A DNA stretch of 64,000 bases from Tanypteryx hageni (GCA_028673005.1 CM054115.1:192270370-192334369), one strand, 5' to 3'. Shown: positions 36,291-48,721, counted from the stretch's first letter. Notes: a model not told the origin generated them from the letters alone. A program made the numbers and translations.

Positions 36291-36764
36291 GACTGTCGAG
36301 GTGAGCTCGGTGTGAGAAGGGGAGAGAATTACTGACGCAGAGCGGTCTGCGGTTTATTAAGTTTTTGTCAATTTTGCTCATTTGGAGAAAATTATGCAAA
36401 AGTATTACGGGAAATAATAATATACCGATTAAATTGCTTAAATTCAAGCAATTTACTTTGGAATCATAAGATGATTAAAGTTTTTTCTTTGTTTTATAAA
36501 TCCGGTGTGCTTTAAGTTTATCCGTCTGACTATTTTACGCGCTAACTCTTTCTAAACGTAAGCAGATAGAGATTTCGATAATTCTGTCTTGTGGTGCACG
36601 TTTTCTCGGTTCGTCCCTCTATCTGAAAATTTTTTTGAAAAACCATCATTTGCTGTTTGCTTTTACAGCCGTTTTCTTGTCTGTTTTCAAATTTTAACAA
36701 TGTTTATACGAAATAATTCCTTTTAGTGCTTTTCGTCATTGCGGAATATCACCATTATCTTCGT
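36291..36764. other. AT-rich spacer, nothing recognised
   Basis: No supported feature was found. Confidence 0.5.
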
Positions 36765-37765
36765 GATGTCCGTCCGTCCGTCCGTACACATATATCAGTG
36801 AAGAATTAGCTTAACCGATTTCTACCAAATTTGGTTCGTATGATACTCACATAATTTGATGATCATTGTGGCATATTTTGACCGGATCAACTAAGCAGCA
36901 TTGCCACAATTACGAAGTTAACATTTTCGGTAATTATGAATTTGGAAGGAATTGGCTGAAGCAATTTCAACGAAATTTTATAGGACGGAGGAGTGTAACA
37001 TTAAAAAACAAAATCAAGATGTTAACTTTAGATATAGATAGCAGAGCTGCCACGATACTAGAAATAATAACATTCATTTACACATATTTGTGTTGAAATG
37101 TCTGCATCAATTTGAACCAAATTATAATATTTATTATGTACACATGTATAGAAGACCATAATAGCATACTTAAACTGAATCAGACAAACAAGTTTGACAC
37201 AATTACAAATTTAATTATTTCACTAATTATGGAAGAAATTGGCAGAACTGTTTTCAATTTAATTTTGTGTATAAGAATTATATAGCATTCCATAATGAAA
37301 TAAGGACGTTTAAAGCTGAGCTAAGGAGCAGGGCTATCACAATTAAAATTAAAATATTATTTCTTTTACACGTAATTCTAGAGACCTAACTGCACGTATT
37401 TTAACCAAATATGATGTATTTAATCTTAATATTAATAAATTACCCTAATTATTATATTCAAACCTTGTCGACTAAACATAGCTCCCACGATATCAACGTT
37501 GGAATTTTCCTGTATCTATTAATTTTGAAGGTATTGGCTGCACGATTTTCAAAGAAATTTCGTTTGTAGGGAGTTTATAGAATAGCAAGGCGAGATGAAA
37601 ATGTTAGAAACGCATCTAAAGAGCAGGAATGCCACAATATAATGGAAAAATTATTTTCTGATTTCAAAACAAATATATTAGTATACGATTATACTACGGT
37701 GAATTTGATGAAAAGCAATTCTGTATCACGGGATACCCGTGTACATCACTAAATGTTTTGTATTT
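36765..37765. repeat. Non-autonomous repeat with three diverged ~300-bp internal units
   Basis: It starts with a (CCGT)n run (36770-36785) and ends with ATCACGGGATACCCGTGTAC (about 37728-37747). GGAAGGAATTGGCTGAAGC (36951), GGAAGAAATTGGCAGAAC (about 37230) and GAAGGTATTGGCTGCACG (about 37538) mark three units spaced about 280-308 bp. No protein coding was seen. Confidence 0.65.
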
Positions 37766-38364
37766 TGATAACAAATCACGAATCATAGGATTTTTAATTC
37801 AACTGCAATACATATCTGCTTCGATGATCTTAAATACGAGAAAATTGGTTTTATCTTTGAATATTCCGTAAAAATTTCTATACGCGGATCTGCATTGAAG
37901 AAGGCAAATGTATGTTTTACATTATTCAACCTCACAGGTTGAGCTGCGGCTTTACTTAAATTGGTTCTCAGTCCATGCGCCACCGCCGAAATACAGATTT
38001 CCGGATCTTAGGCATATGTCTTTGTATATAATTACTCAATGTCTGTCCGCCTGCCCGTCCGTCTCCCCTTTAATCTCTTGAACAGTTTGTCACAGAGAAA
38101 TTCTGTAATAGACATTTTGTTTCTGCCAACTAGGAGACCACGGAAAACTATTTTCGTTTACGGAAGTCAGCAGGATTTGACTTTAGGAGACGATTATATC
38201 TCTCCATATGTTTACACAGGAGTTTCGATTTTTCGAGGTGCATTTCTCTCATTCATTAAAATACGTAGTTATGGACCGAATTTCTCCCTTTTTGCTTTTT
38301 TTGACTGCTAAAATTATAAAATATCATTGTCCTGCGATGTTTAGATGTTACATTGAATAATTTC
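37766..38364. other. AT-rich sequence containing a second CCGTCCGT-type start (38040)
   Basis: TGTCTGTCCGCCTGCCCGTC at 38040 resembles the start of the repeat at 36765. It may be the 5' part of dispersed repeat copy C. No gene was found. Confidence 0.4.
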
Positions 38365-38825
38365 TCAGGAACGCATTTCAAAATTTTAGGGCTTTTTCGT
38401 ACTCTTTCTGTGTTTCGCCAAGGCGACCCGCATTGTTGCCTCCGATTGGATTATCATCTATTAAAATTTCAAATAGACAAAAGAATTGCGTTAGTCACTT
38501 CGCGCTGTTTATAATGCATCGAAATTATAGTTGTAGTAATGTCAAACTTAATAGATTAATACGTTAATAATTAAAGATTATTATTATTCTGTAAACTGTT
38601 TGTAGGCTGTGGGGATTTTTAACGATTTGCCAAAAGAAAAAAATCTTCTTTCTTTATGTCAATACTGGAATATGATCTTTTTCGTATGGAAGAGAAAACT
38701 ACAATTGCACATGTAAATCATAAATAAAAACATGACATTGAAAATATTAGTTGTCTAATTTTATAAGGAGAAATTATCTATTATGTATTACTTTTAAACA
38801 TGAAGATTTCTGATTGACTTTGAAC
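38365..38825 (+). repeat. Unnamed dispersed repeat, copy C
   Basis: This aligns along its whole length with copy A (10165-10610) and partly with copy B (11689-11970). Shared landmarks are CCAAGGCGAC, CTTCGCGCT, GCATCGAAATTATAGTTGTAG and ATACTGGAAT. Confidence 0.85.
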
Positions 38826-39150
38826 AAGTTTTTACTATTATGTATTTTATATGGAATACTTTTTAAAAATTTTAGTACGCGAGAAATATAAACAATGCAT
38901 ATAAACCATACTTGGACGGCGCGACAGTGTTAGCCAAAAACTTTTGTATTTATTAAAATCAACAGATCAGAATTGTTAAAAAATAAACTACTTCATATGG
39001 GATTTGATTACGAGAGTTATTCTTTATGCGGCAGTGTAAATGACCAATATAATTCTCACGATAAAAGAAAACAAAGACGCTCTCCGATTCACGATTATCC
39101 TCTGCTCCAGGCTTCTCTAGTCATATTCCAGTCAATGTCATTCCATAATA
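38826..39150. other. AT-rich spacer, nothing recognised
   Basis: A short open frame from 38973 lacks family motifs. Confidence 0.5.
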
Positions 39151-39836
39151 CAGTAATATTCACTTTAACGCTGCCCCGTATAACGCTGATTCGTTATAAC
39201 GTTCCTTGTTCTCGGAGCAATTTTTACTTCTCTATATGTTTTTGATGGCTGTAACTCAAGAACTATGTACCGGATCATCATGACATTTCGCATTAACAAT
39301 TTTAAGTTCTTAAGTTTTACGCTATGGAGAAATAATAAAAAAAATACTAGGAATGGGAATTGATTTTATTGCACATTTTTGGTTTGTAACAGAAAATTGT
39401 CAATCAAAATAACTGAAAGCAACTACCGAAATCATCAAATGAGCGACTGCAAAAATACCACGTTCTCAGGCTGTAGAGTAACGTATAGTTTTTTTTGCAT
39501 GCCTCACGAAATTGGTGGTATTGGTCGCTGATTATAAGTGGAGGGTGTGTAGATTCTATTACATTGTGCGAAAACGGCAAAGAAGCTGCGACAGTTATTA
39601 TATTGCAGTATTTCTGGTGTGAAGCAGATCTGCTACATTGCGCATTTTGGGATTGATTATTTACAGTAGTTTTAGAGTATTGGAGAGGAGAGCGGCTACA
39701 CTATTGTTTTCAAAATAGGTGATAAATTTAGATTTTGGAAACGCATCTCCATATATACTCCTCTAAAATGACCTCGCATAAAGCTGATTCAGTTAGTGCT
39801 CTCGTTTTTAGGAACGCGATAAACGGGGAATGACAG
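39151..39836. mobile_element. Tigger/mariner-type MITE, 686 bp
   Basis: The left end CAGTAATATTCACTTTAACG (39151-39170) matches, with mismatches, the reverse complement of the right end, CTGTCATTCCCCGTTTATCG (39817-39836). Both ends are flanked by TA (39149-39150 and 39837-39838). CAGT termini with repeated ATAACG-type sequence are typical of pogo/Tigger elements. No transposase lies inside. Confidence 0.6.
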
Positions 39837-40482
39837 TATATAAAGGTGAAAATTTAGAAATCGAATTGAAATTATCATTCCCATTATATAATTCTGTTTG
39901 GAAGATGGAACTTGTGTGTTATATGCAATATTGTTAATATCTATGTCACTAATGAATCTCTTAACAATTGCTTAATTCGGGTTTACACTTTATTAACTTT
40001 TTATTATATAAAAAAGTAGACCATGCTCCCCACTGACATTTCGGTAATTCTTTACGCAGCCACAGACGAACTGTAGATAGCGCAGTTTTTGGCCTCGCTA
40101 CTTGTGTGTGTGGTTGTTTGGGGACTAAATGTCGAGGAACTACATCTATCTAACTATTGAGAAACGACCTGTACTTTAGCAACGGGCGAGGTCCGAAGGT
40201 CTGAGAACGCCGAAGCGAGTGAAGGGAGCGGGGGCCGAGGTTTGGCGAGCACTAGCGAGTAGGAGGAGAGCAACTTAGTATAAAATATTCCAATAAACTC
40301 GATACCAGTAAAGTTTTAATGCTAAAATAGTAATAAGTAACTGGATGAACTATGTCAATGCAATACTAATGAATTACAGTGGTTCCAACTGCATTTTGTA
40401 AGATTATTATATGAAAATAAAAACGTTTCGTTTACGTAAGCTACGTCTGCCAATGCTACTAGGACAGTTCCTCTGTTCCTTA
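39837..40482. other. Unassigned sequence; GC-rich around 40170-40270
   Basis: No motif or repeat was recognised. Confidence 0.4.
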
Positions 40483-40904
40483 AGCCGGTCTCACACCACT
40501 CGCGAGTATTCACAAGTATTGATACTCATAAATACTCGCGAGTGGTGTGCGACTAGGATACCCGTACAACCTTGTAAATGCTTTCCGCGTACTCCTAATC
40601 GCCCTTTTACCGTCGGTTGTCAGTAAATTTACCGCGAGCCAAAGAAAAATTAAACTCGTTTGTTGACTCGTTTCCGCGCCCGTAGTATCTCCCAGAGCAC
40701 TCGGGAATCCTCGGAATCGATGCACAGTCAGTGAAAGAATGATGTAGGATAGTGAACGGATGACGAGGCGAGTATACGGCAGGACACACTAGGTGTCACG
40801 AGGACAAGAGTATGCACGAGTGGTGTGGGAGGTCTGACTCGACATTGGTCATTACTCGTACATGCTCGCAATAGTGAATACTCGTGAGTGGTGTGGGACC
40901 GGCT
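40483..40904. mobile_element. PIF/Harbinger-type MITE, 422 bp
   Basis: The terminal repeat begins AGCCGGTCTCACACCACTCG (40483-40502) and matches the reverse complement of the right end over about 38 bp with few mismatches. Perfect TTA duplications flank it (40480-40482 and 40905-40907). TTA plus a G/C-rich terminus fits Harbinger-type MITEs. The left subterminal region also carries a 19-bp-arm hairpin (about 40492-40510 with 40531-40549) built from ACTCGCGAGT. Confidence 0.88.
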
Positions 40905-41980
40905 TTATTTTTTATACAATCTTCAAAGGACTAATTCTTCCTATTTCACGCGAACTACCTTGGGACGGAGGGGGGAGAGGAAAGAGAGAGAGGAAAGGGA
41001 GAGGGGAAAGAAAGAGAGAGAGGGAGAGGTAAAAGAGAGAGGGGAGTGTTATGGAGAGGAGAGGGAGGGGGGGTCCAATTAACGCGTTTTCCCATCAAGT
41101 CAAAACTTTTTGAATCCGCGGCTCCATTTCACAAAGAAATCCCCTTATCGCCTCGAGCAATCATATCTTGAGAAACAAAAGAAGAGCAGACACCGAAATT
41201 ATAATAAAAGTCTTTTTTTGCTTCAATAATTCTCCGTAAACATCACAAGCAAAGGCGAGTGAAAACACACTCAAATGAGAAAATAATAATTCAAGGATTT
41301 ACACGAAGATAAAAAATCTATTGATGATGGCGATTGAAAATGATGACAGTGAAAAATGATTATGCTTTGTTATGGGCGACATTGAGAAAGGTCGCATTAA
41401 ATTGGAGGATTGTTACGTTTTATATATTTTGAAATACTTTCTTGATTATATTTTACGGAATGATAACGTAATATAGATATGTTTCGGCGACTGTCTATAT
41501 ATAGGTATGTGAACAGAAGTAATACTTTTTCATAGAAGAAAATTGCCAATATATTTATTCTACCGTCGTATATCTATGAATTACCTTGTAAAGTTAGAAT
41601 GCAAATCAGAATTGTGCATATGTTTCATTTTTATACGAAAATAAAGATTTTGTTAATTTATAGGCAGCAAATACAAAATTTGTATGAATTTACAAATTTA
41701 GGCAGTAATTAGTACATGAACGTCATAATATTTTTAACTCTAAATTTATCAGCGCTTATTATATCTTGTATGGCTTGAATATTAACAAAAAGTTTGTTAA
41801 CTGCACTCGCAAAGTTTTTTATTTTGTTCAACCGAGAATTTTTGGAGACCATTTAGATATATAGATTTTTATGAGGAAAATATGTGTTCTTCCAATAGTA
41901 TACATGGATTGAGCACGTGTATTATCATTCTCAATTCTGCTATTTATTTCCTTCGGTTGACAAAGTTTGACTGCCTCTGG
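40905..41980. other. GA tract (40965-41070), then AT-rich spacer
   Basis: GGGAGAGG-type sequence is followed by AT-rich DNA without recognised features. Confidence 0.6.
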
Positions 41981-42545
41981 CACTTTCCCCTCCCGGCTCT
42001 TCCACTAATCCACCTCCCCCTTCCACCCCACCTCCATTCCTACCTCCCCCTCTGACCTCTCATCCTCGTGTCCTAATTTATCCTCCATCGCATTATTCCG
42101 AGAACTTTCCTTTTCCACAATTTTCCTTCTTTGAGCCTTACATTTGCCTCAAGGCATCCTCTGTCAGATTCCTTCCTCTTCTTCTCCTTTCCCTCTCCCT
42201 CCCCAATCCTCTCCCAATCCATATCTCGCCACTTTTCTCTATATTCACACTTTCCCCCTTAATGTCTCTCTCCCTTCACCCTATCTCCCTCTTTCGATTA
42301 TCCTCTCTCTCCCCTCTCCTCTGTCTCCCACTCCTCTCTCTCTCCATTCTTCTACCTCCACTCCCTCCATTCCTCTCCCTGCTCTCCTCACCCTTCTCTC
42401 TACCTCCTTTACTCTCGCTCACCATCTCTCTCTATTTTCTCCTCTCTCCCCCTCTTCTCTTTTAGCCCTACTCTCCTCTATCTCCCTCTCCTCTCTCCCC
42501 CTGTCATCTCTCCCCCTCTCCTCTCTCCTTCTCTCCCTCCATCTC
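41981..42545. repeat. Pyrimidine-rich low-complexity tract
   Basis: CTCTCCCTC-type sequence is present on the plus strand. The overlapping Ser/Leu/Pro-rich open frames are artefacts. Confidence 0.8.
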
Positions 42546-43398
42546 TTCACCTCTGTAACGTGCCACGACCGTACCATTTATTTTCCTCCGAGTTTAAAAG
42601 TTTCCATTCCGCACATTTGTTTCCCGTTCGAGAGGGAATTCGGCGTTATTGTCGCGAGACGTGATGGAGAAAAGGAAGAGAAGTCTCCTTTAACTGCTTA
42701 GGCAAAGAAAAAAGTTACACGCCGTGCACGTCGGAAGGGGTGGGGGCGCCACCTTGTTGTGGCGGAGGGGAGCTAGGGTGGATGGTGGATGGGGTGGAAA
42801 AGGGACTTGCGCAGAAAAGGGGTCGAGATTCGTTTCATTTGGTTCGTTAGTCAGATGCGTAATTGACTCATGAGAAGGTTTTCATTTTTTTGGCGGGATG
42901 ATTTATTTTTGCGCAGTGAATGCTGGCTTCCTCTGCGTGAATTCTAGATGGCACTGCATTTTAGAGGCGACTCTAATCTATTCTGAGATGAGCGTACGTG
43001 TTGCTCCGAATGTATGAACTAACGCTAATTTATTATTATTCAAAATCTTCACACCATCGACTGGATTCAATAACCCCACTGAAGATTAGTTTAGTTTTAA
43101 GTTCGTTTCGTATATCACCTATCTAGGCTCGGTGAGGTCATTCAGAGGATAGAGTGAATCGATGTTCGACAATTTTCAATTTACATAGTTACAATAGTAA
43201 TTGATAGCATCCCGAATATGTTCTTCAAAGAAAATTTAATTTAATTCCAGTAATACAATGTATTTCCATTTTCCAATCTACATTAAAATAATTTAAATAT
43301 AGTCCGCAAATTACTCATCTAAATAACATTTTTATGCGTAATTTCCTGAAACATAGGTACATACATATATAATTAAATACCAATCTACGTAATACTTA
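42546..43398. other. Unassigned; GC-rich at 42715-42820, then AT-rich
   Basis: No gene or repeat was recognised. Confidence 0.4.
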
Positions 43399-44695
43399 CC
43401 AGATATACTCGTGTATAGGTCGATCTCAAGTATGCATAGATCGATCACAGATATTCATATTTTTTTAATATCCTGTGTATAAATCAACTCCAAATTTTCA
43501 GGTGTGGTAAAACGAATATTTTTTAATTCAATACGTGTTGATCCACGTTGTTCCCATTAATCCGTTATAACTATCTTGTGTAAAAGTAGCAGCGAAGCAG
43601 TCTGATGTATTCTCCAGCGCAATTGCAAAACATTAAAAGTCGTTACACTGTATACGCTTTGTAATAGATCGAATGACTGTATAGATTTCGTATTTCGTCC
43701 CTTCGTTCATCCAGAAGCTATTTTTGTAAAGGAGAACAGAGAGAAAAACTGACGTTGGACCGCGGAGGATAGGTGGCGCCGAAATTGACGATAAAGCGGC
43801 GGAAAGATGTACTACGTTAACCGAGGTAATCCGTGATTTACACGTTTTAAAAGAGGAACGGAGGAACTTACCCCTTGGATAGTGCAAATATGAACGTGTA
43901 AGAAAAACCAAGCCAATCCCAAACCAACCCAACCTGGTGTTGAAGCGTAATATTTCGTAAGTTTCAAATTTCCGTAATATGTAGGTATGAGTGCGTAGTA
44001 CAATATTTCGGTGGGGGCAAATCTGAACGTGGAAGGAAAGGATGCGAAAGTAAACAAAGCGACGCTTGCGCCCCCGACGTTACAAAAAAGAATATTTCAC
44101 GTCTCCCCTTACATTACAAACAGCGAATCTTATATCAACATTGGTTTTCCCTTTTTCCACATTTCCTCATGGTAGTTCCTTCTCGTCGCATTGTTTACAT
44201 TCGCCCCGGTTATGCGCATAGTACAATAATATGTATACCATAAATACTTCGGCGATACTAATTTAACCTGAGACGCTTAAAAGTAGGCGTTCCATTTCCG
44301 CAAATCACCGATGAGGTGTTTTATTTATTTATATGTTAAGGAGTTACCATATTGTGTATCTGTCTTGCTGACAGTTTTGTCTGGCCGCCGTCACGTTACC
44401 GAACCTTAGGCTTACCAAAATTGTGTAATTATTTGCCAATCATCAGGGATCACATTAGGATCACCAAATAATATAGTAATTTATTCTGTCTATGCATCGG
44501 TATTTAAATATTCGATAGTTATCGATACAGTTCAAGTACACCAACAGCGTATATTCCATCAAATTTATAATAACCGAAGGGCAAAAAAAGTCATGTGCTT
44601 AAACTTATGAAAAATGTTTCTCGTGTATAAGTCGATCCCCAAGTTATTCGCTAAATTTTGGTTTAAAACCTCGACTTATACACGAGTGTATACGG
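43399..44695. mobile_element. TA-flanked TIR element, about 1.3 kb, mariner/pogo-like
   Basis: The left end CCAGATATACTCGTGTATA (43399-43417) matches the reverse complement of the right end, CCGTATACACTCGTGTATA (44677-44695), over about 25 bp. TA flanks both sides (43397-43398 and 44696-44697). CTCGTGTATAAGTCGA recurs inside the right end (44622-44637), inverted to the terminus. I recognise no transposase inside, so it may be non-autonomous. Confidence 0.7.
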
Positions 44696-46026
44696 TACTT
44701 TCCCGATTACTGCGTTTTACTTTTAAGTAAAAATTTTCGTTACTATGTTCCCAAATATTTGCAAATCTCCAAGCTTCCAATTCATCTAGACCAGTAATTA
44801 ATACTTTTAATTTTTTCTTTTAAAATCTTCTTTTGCGGTTTGCTCAATGTGGTTCACCTCAATGTGTTTATCGCCATTACCCTCCCAAACCACTCCCTTC
44901 TCCATTCTGCCTCGCCCTTTCTCGCTCTCCCACGCCCTCCCAACTACCTCCCATCTCCCACCTCCAAACCCCACACCCATCCCCACCCCCTACACCCTTC
45001 CCCAATCCACACACCCACCCACACTCCACACACCCACCCCCACTCCTCACACCCAACCCCACTCCCAACACCCACCCCCACCCCCCCACACACCCCCCAA
45101 CCCCCACAACCACCCACCACAGCCTTCCCTCTCCTGCTTGCTTCCTCCATTTTCACCGATTTGCCTAATATTCGTTTAATTGCTTTTTTCGCCACTTGTC
45201 GCCCTCGACACCAGATGGCTGTAAGCGCCTTATAGCTTTTATCCATTAATTTTTTCGCCTCCCATGGTGGGCTAAGACTTAATTTATTGCTCTTGGAGGT
45301 ATGTCATCTCTCCCTGGTAAGTGGGAGAGGGTGGCATATGAGACCCGCGGCCGATAGAACGACTGCAAACTATCTACGCGCCATTCTGATCGCTAGACAA
45401 TTTCGTTAGAGACAACCGAGTGAAAATATACAGATCTTCAATCAAAATTGACTACACCAAATAATGATTATTTTAATAACAAATAATGCAGAGGTAAAAT
45501 AATTTTAGGGAAAAAGGAAAGACACGGTATATAGAAAATAGGAGACATCAGCATTGTTATAATTACAAAATAAACTCGCAATGCATTGTGGCTCCGAACG
45601 ATTTCATTATCGTAAAAGGCATCAGTTATTTCCACATAATTTCTCGTCAATGAATGGCGAATTCAAAGTAACGCACTGCCCAATCGACAGTTATTTTCCC
45701 AAAAAATTTGGGATTTATCAGTGGGGCACTTGGAACATCCAAATTTCTGATTTGATTTTTATATTCCCAGCTGCGCTGTAGTCACGGTGAAGAGTTTAAA
45801 GTAATCTAATTTCTAAATTACTCAACATGCAAATGATCCATTTCAATTACTGGAGAATGTTGCACTATGCATCGGATTTAATACCATAGCAAAATAATCA
45901 ATTAAACGATGGAAGTTTTAAAATGGAGACTTGGAACCATCAATGCATATCTATATTTCGCGCATGTCGAAAACCAACGATTACGATTACAATCGACCAA
46001 AGGATCCAAAAATATAATATAGTGAC
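44696..46026. other. Unassigned, with C/A-rich tract at 44940-45125
   Basis: CCCCCACCCC and CACACCC runs give open frames in all three plus frames by composition alone. The rest shows no recognised feature. Confidence 0.6.
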
Positions 46027-46348
46027 TGGAAAAGTGTTAGATAATTAATATTTCGTTATAACTACATATTATTATAGAGGCAACTTCTTCAGAAAACACG
46101 AATAGTTATTTTCAAAATCATTCAATGCCAATGAGATCATCTTACAATCCACGTATGTGAGCATTAATTTCAAGGAATTCTTTCATTAAAGCTATTACGT
46201 TTTTACCACAAGTGTTAGAAGCTATAAACTGCTGCCTTATTCAGTAGCATTGAATGATTTTGAAAATAACAATTCGTGTTTTCTGAAGTAATCGTCTCTA
46301 TAATAATATGTAATTATAATATAATATTAATTAACTAACACTTTCCCA
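46027..46348. mobile_element. Fold-back MITE, 322 bp with about 100-bp arms
   Basis: The left arm (46027-46129) and right arm (46247-46348) are close reverse complements, starting GGAAAAGTGTTAG and ending CTAACACTTTCCC. Shared inner blocks include CTTCAGAAAACACGAAT and ATTTTCAAAATCATTCAATG. The spacer is about 117 bp. The target duplication is unclear, so the superfamily is not assigned. Confidence 0.85.
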
Positions 46349-46619
46349 TCTTACGGCAGAGGGATGCGCGAACTGCTACGTGACATGTAGGGGAATGATC
46401 AGAGAGGGGGAAGCTTAAGGGGAAAGTGAGCTGCATGATGTTGCAGCTTGCCAGTATCGCAAACCTAAAAAAGTAATACTAAATAATATTCGGACGTTTA
46501 CCTACAACAGGTTGTACTAATAACATTTTAGAATGGAATATGCTCTTATTCATATGCAACCCGCAATTTAATGGAAAATCTACTACGACAGAGGAAACGA
46601 CTTCCATAAGAAGAGTTAA

Positions 46620-47645
46620 GTGAATATTTCACGGAAAGTTATTATTACATTCACATTAAGATACATTTTCATCAATATTTTTTATTCAGATGAATCTGAA
46701 TCTCTGGATTCTGAATCCAAAGTTACAATCACCTCGTTCACAATATCATACATTATCATCTCGTTTTTGATACATTCAATTTCAGTTTTTTTACGTTCGC
46801 ATATTTTCTGCCACTCTCCTTCCCCGGTATCTGCATATTTTTATTCCACTAATGTCTTCACCTTATTTAGGGAGTTTAAAACTTTTGTTTCTTGACCCTA
46901 TAAAACTCTTTCATATACACAAAATATTTTCGATGAGGTCGAATTCAGGATGATACGGAGGCAGACTAACCGTCAAATGCCCACACTCGGATAAAACTGC
47001 AAAAGATTTTTGAGATGGCTTTATTTTTTAAAGTTTTATCGTTCAACTCGAGTTTTGTTTCAGACGTTGAGTATTGTATTCTTCTGATATCCAGTCATGC
47101 CTTCATTATATCTTTCCTGGAACTGCTGCAGGGCGGGCGGTCAAGCTCCACGTTGTGGTAGGGTACGTTGTCCATGGCAATGACGAAGTTCTGGGGTAAA
47201 TTGGGAAGTAACTGGTTTTATACCCATTTCTCAAGCAATATTCATGTCCCCATAGTAATCTTCTATTTTCAGGCCCGTTTAAAAAATTAGGAGTGACTGC
47301 GGCAAAAATACAAATTCTCCACCTTAAGAAAGATGAACCTATATCCTCTCTGAAGTCAATGGAAATCATATAAATACATTCACATGTACATCAGTGCAAT
47401 AAACAACTCATACCTGCATGAATAATAATGAGTCGCTGGCCATTAGATACAGGAAATGTTAATCCCGTGTCATTACCGCTCGATCATTGATATGGAGCAG
47501 AGTGCGATGAATAGATATGACTTTCGTCAGTATAAACAATTTCTCCTTATTGCTCTTAAACATGCAATCAGCTCCAAACGGATATCACTCCGTTTGCATA
47601 AAATGCGCTTATTGAATGCAGTTTTCCTCCACCTGGGATGATATG
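46620..47645 (-). pseudogene. Tc1/mariner-like (DDE_3) transposase pseudogene with 91-bp intron
   Basis: Minus-strand DDE transposase of the IS630-Tc1-mariner superfamily. Readable blocks in order: IVYTDESHIYSSHSAPYQ (first catalytic Asp) and QRLIIIHAG; an intron from GTATGA at 47413 to AAG ending at 47323 (91 bp); GGEFVFLPQSLLIF and DYYGDMN; VIAMDNVPYHNVELD (second Asp) and PPCSSSRKDI; GHLTVSLPPYHPEFDLIENI (catalytic Glu). A charged C-terminus with DSESRDSDSSE ends near 46685. Frameshifts and stops occur in several places, including a TGA replacing a Trp after SSRKDIMKA. The spliced phase joins H-A-G to G-E-F, a continuous family motif, which supports the intron. The N-terminal DNA-binding half is missing or unrecognisable. 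Confidence 0.82.
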
Positions 47646-48721
47646 TTATTACTGTGAGATCTGTTGTTATTACACTATCTCTACAGTAATAATTATTAAG
47701 TCATCAATACACCTACCTAAATCCAATTTATAAAGAAAAATTCTAAGTGAATCGACTATGCCTTTGAAGCCTGTTATTGTTGTTTATTTGTATATTTAAA
47801 CAACTCTTGGATTATTATAGCCATAACTCCTTACACAACGAACACAACGAAAACCCTCTTTACGAATAGCACCAAGGGAATCAACTGTTTAACGTCCCTT
47901 CCAAAGCACGGAGCGCTGATTTACGCGTTCTCCTCAAATCACACAAGTAGGGGACTGGACGATCCCAGGTTGAAAAATCCGACTTCCAGCGGATCCGAAC
48001 CAGGGAGCGCTACGTGGAAGGTCACACCATACCACTCCGCCACCCCCTTTGTTCGCTTTGATCTCCTGGAGCACAGCACCAAGAGACGGATGTTTTCTTT
48101 AATGAGAATAGAATTGATACACGATTCTTAGAATCACCTGGACATCAAAGTCGGAAACAGTTGATTTCGGAGATAACTGCGGTTTTTGCTTCCGCGGAGA
48201 CGAAATGGAGACTCGGCAGGCTTAGCGATCTTTTCTCCTTCCTTCAAGATTTGCTGTAGAGTGCGGATTAAAACGCTGATAACTGCTTCTACTCGCTCAT
48301 ATATCACGTTATGAATGATCTCTCATACCTGGCTGTGAATGACTTTCTTATTCTACAGCTTGGAGGTGGAAGTTACCCTCACCCCCGCGGTTGAGACGCT
48401 TCATTAATGGACTCGCCCTGACTCAATTTCATCTTCTATGCATCCGCCATATGTTTTTGAACTAACTCTACCAGAGTTTGATAGTGAATAATTGCGAGGT
48501 AAAGGCCCGTAATACAATTTAAAAAATATTTGATTAGCCTTAATGTCAATGAGAAATCAACTTCATAATTTCACTTATCCCTCATATATTCTAATTTATT
48601 TTATTTGATTGTCAATGTTAATTTCTATCCAATATCGCAATTATTTACGCTTGTTTAAAAATTTTGTCTATATTAATTGAACTTTATGTCACAATCAAGC
48701 GATATTTCGCATGAAAAATAC
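47646..48721. other. Unassigned spacer containing a tRNA-like segment
   Basis: Apart from the tRNA-like segment at 47985-48050, nothing was recognised. Confidence 0.45.
47985..48050 (-). other. tRNA-derived SINE-like segment (pol III A and B boxes)
   Basis: On the minus strand TGGCGGAGTGG (48044-48034) fits the A box and GGTTCGGATCC (48001-47991) fits the B box with near-canonical spacing. No full cloverleaf can be drawn, so it is more likely a tRNA-derived SINE head or tRNA relic than a gene. Confidence 0.5.

Noticed and set aside
36765..36790. CRISPR-like or telomeric array from the CCGTCCGTCCGT run
   Set aside because: Only about four 4-bp units, with no spacer structure. It is the start of a dispersed repeat.
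44833..45246. His/Pro/Thr-rich and Gly/Val-rich frames
   Set aside because: Explained by the CCCCAC-type tract, which keeps several frames open on both strands.
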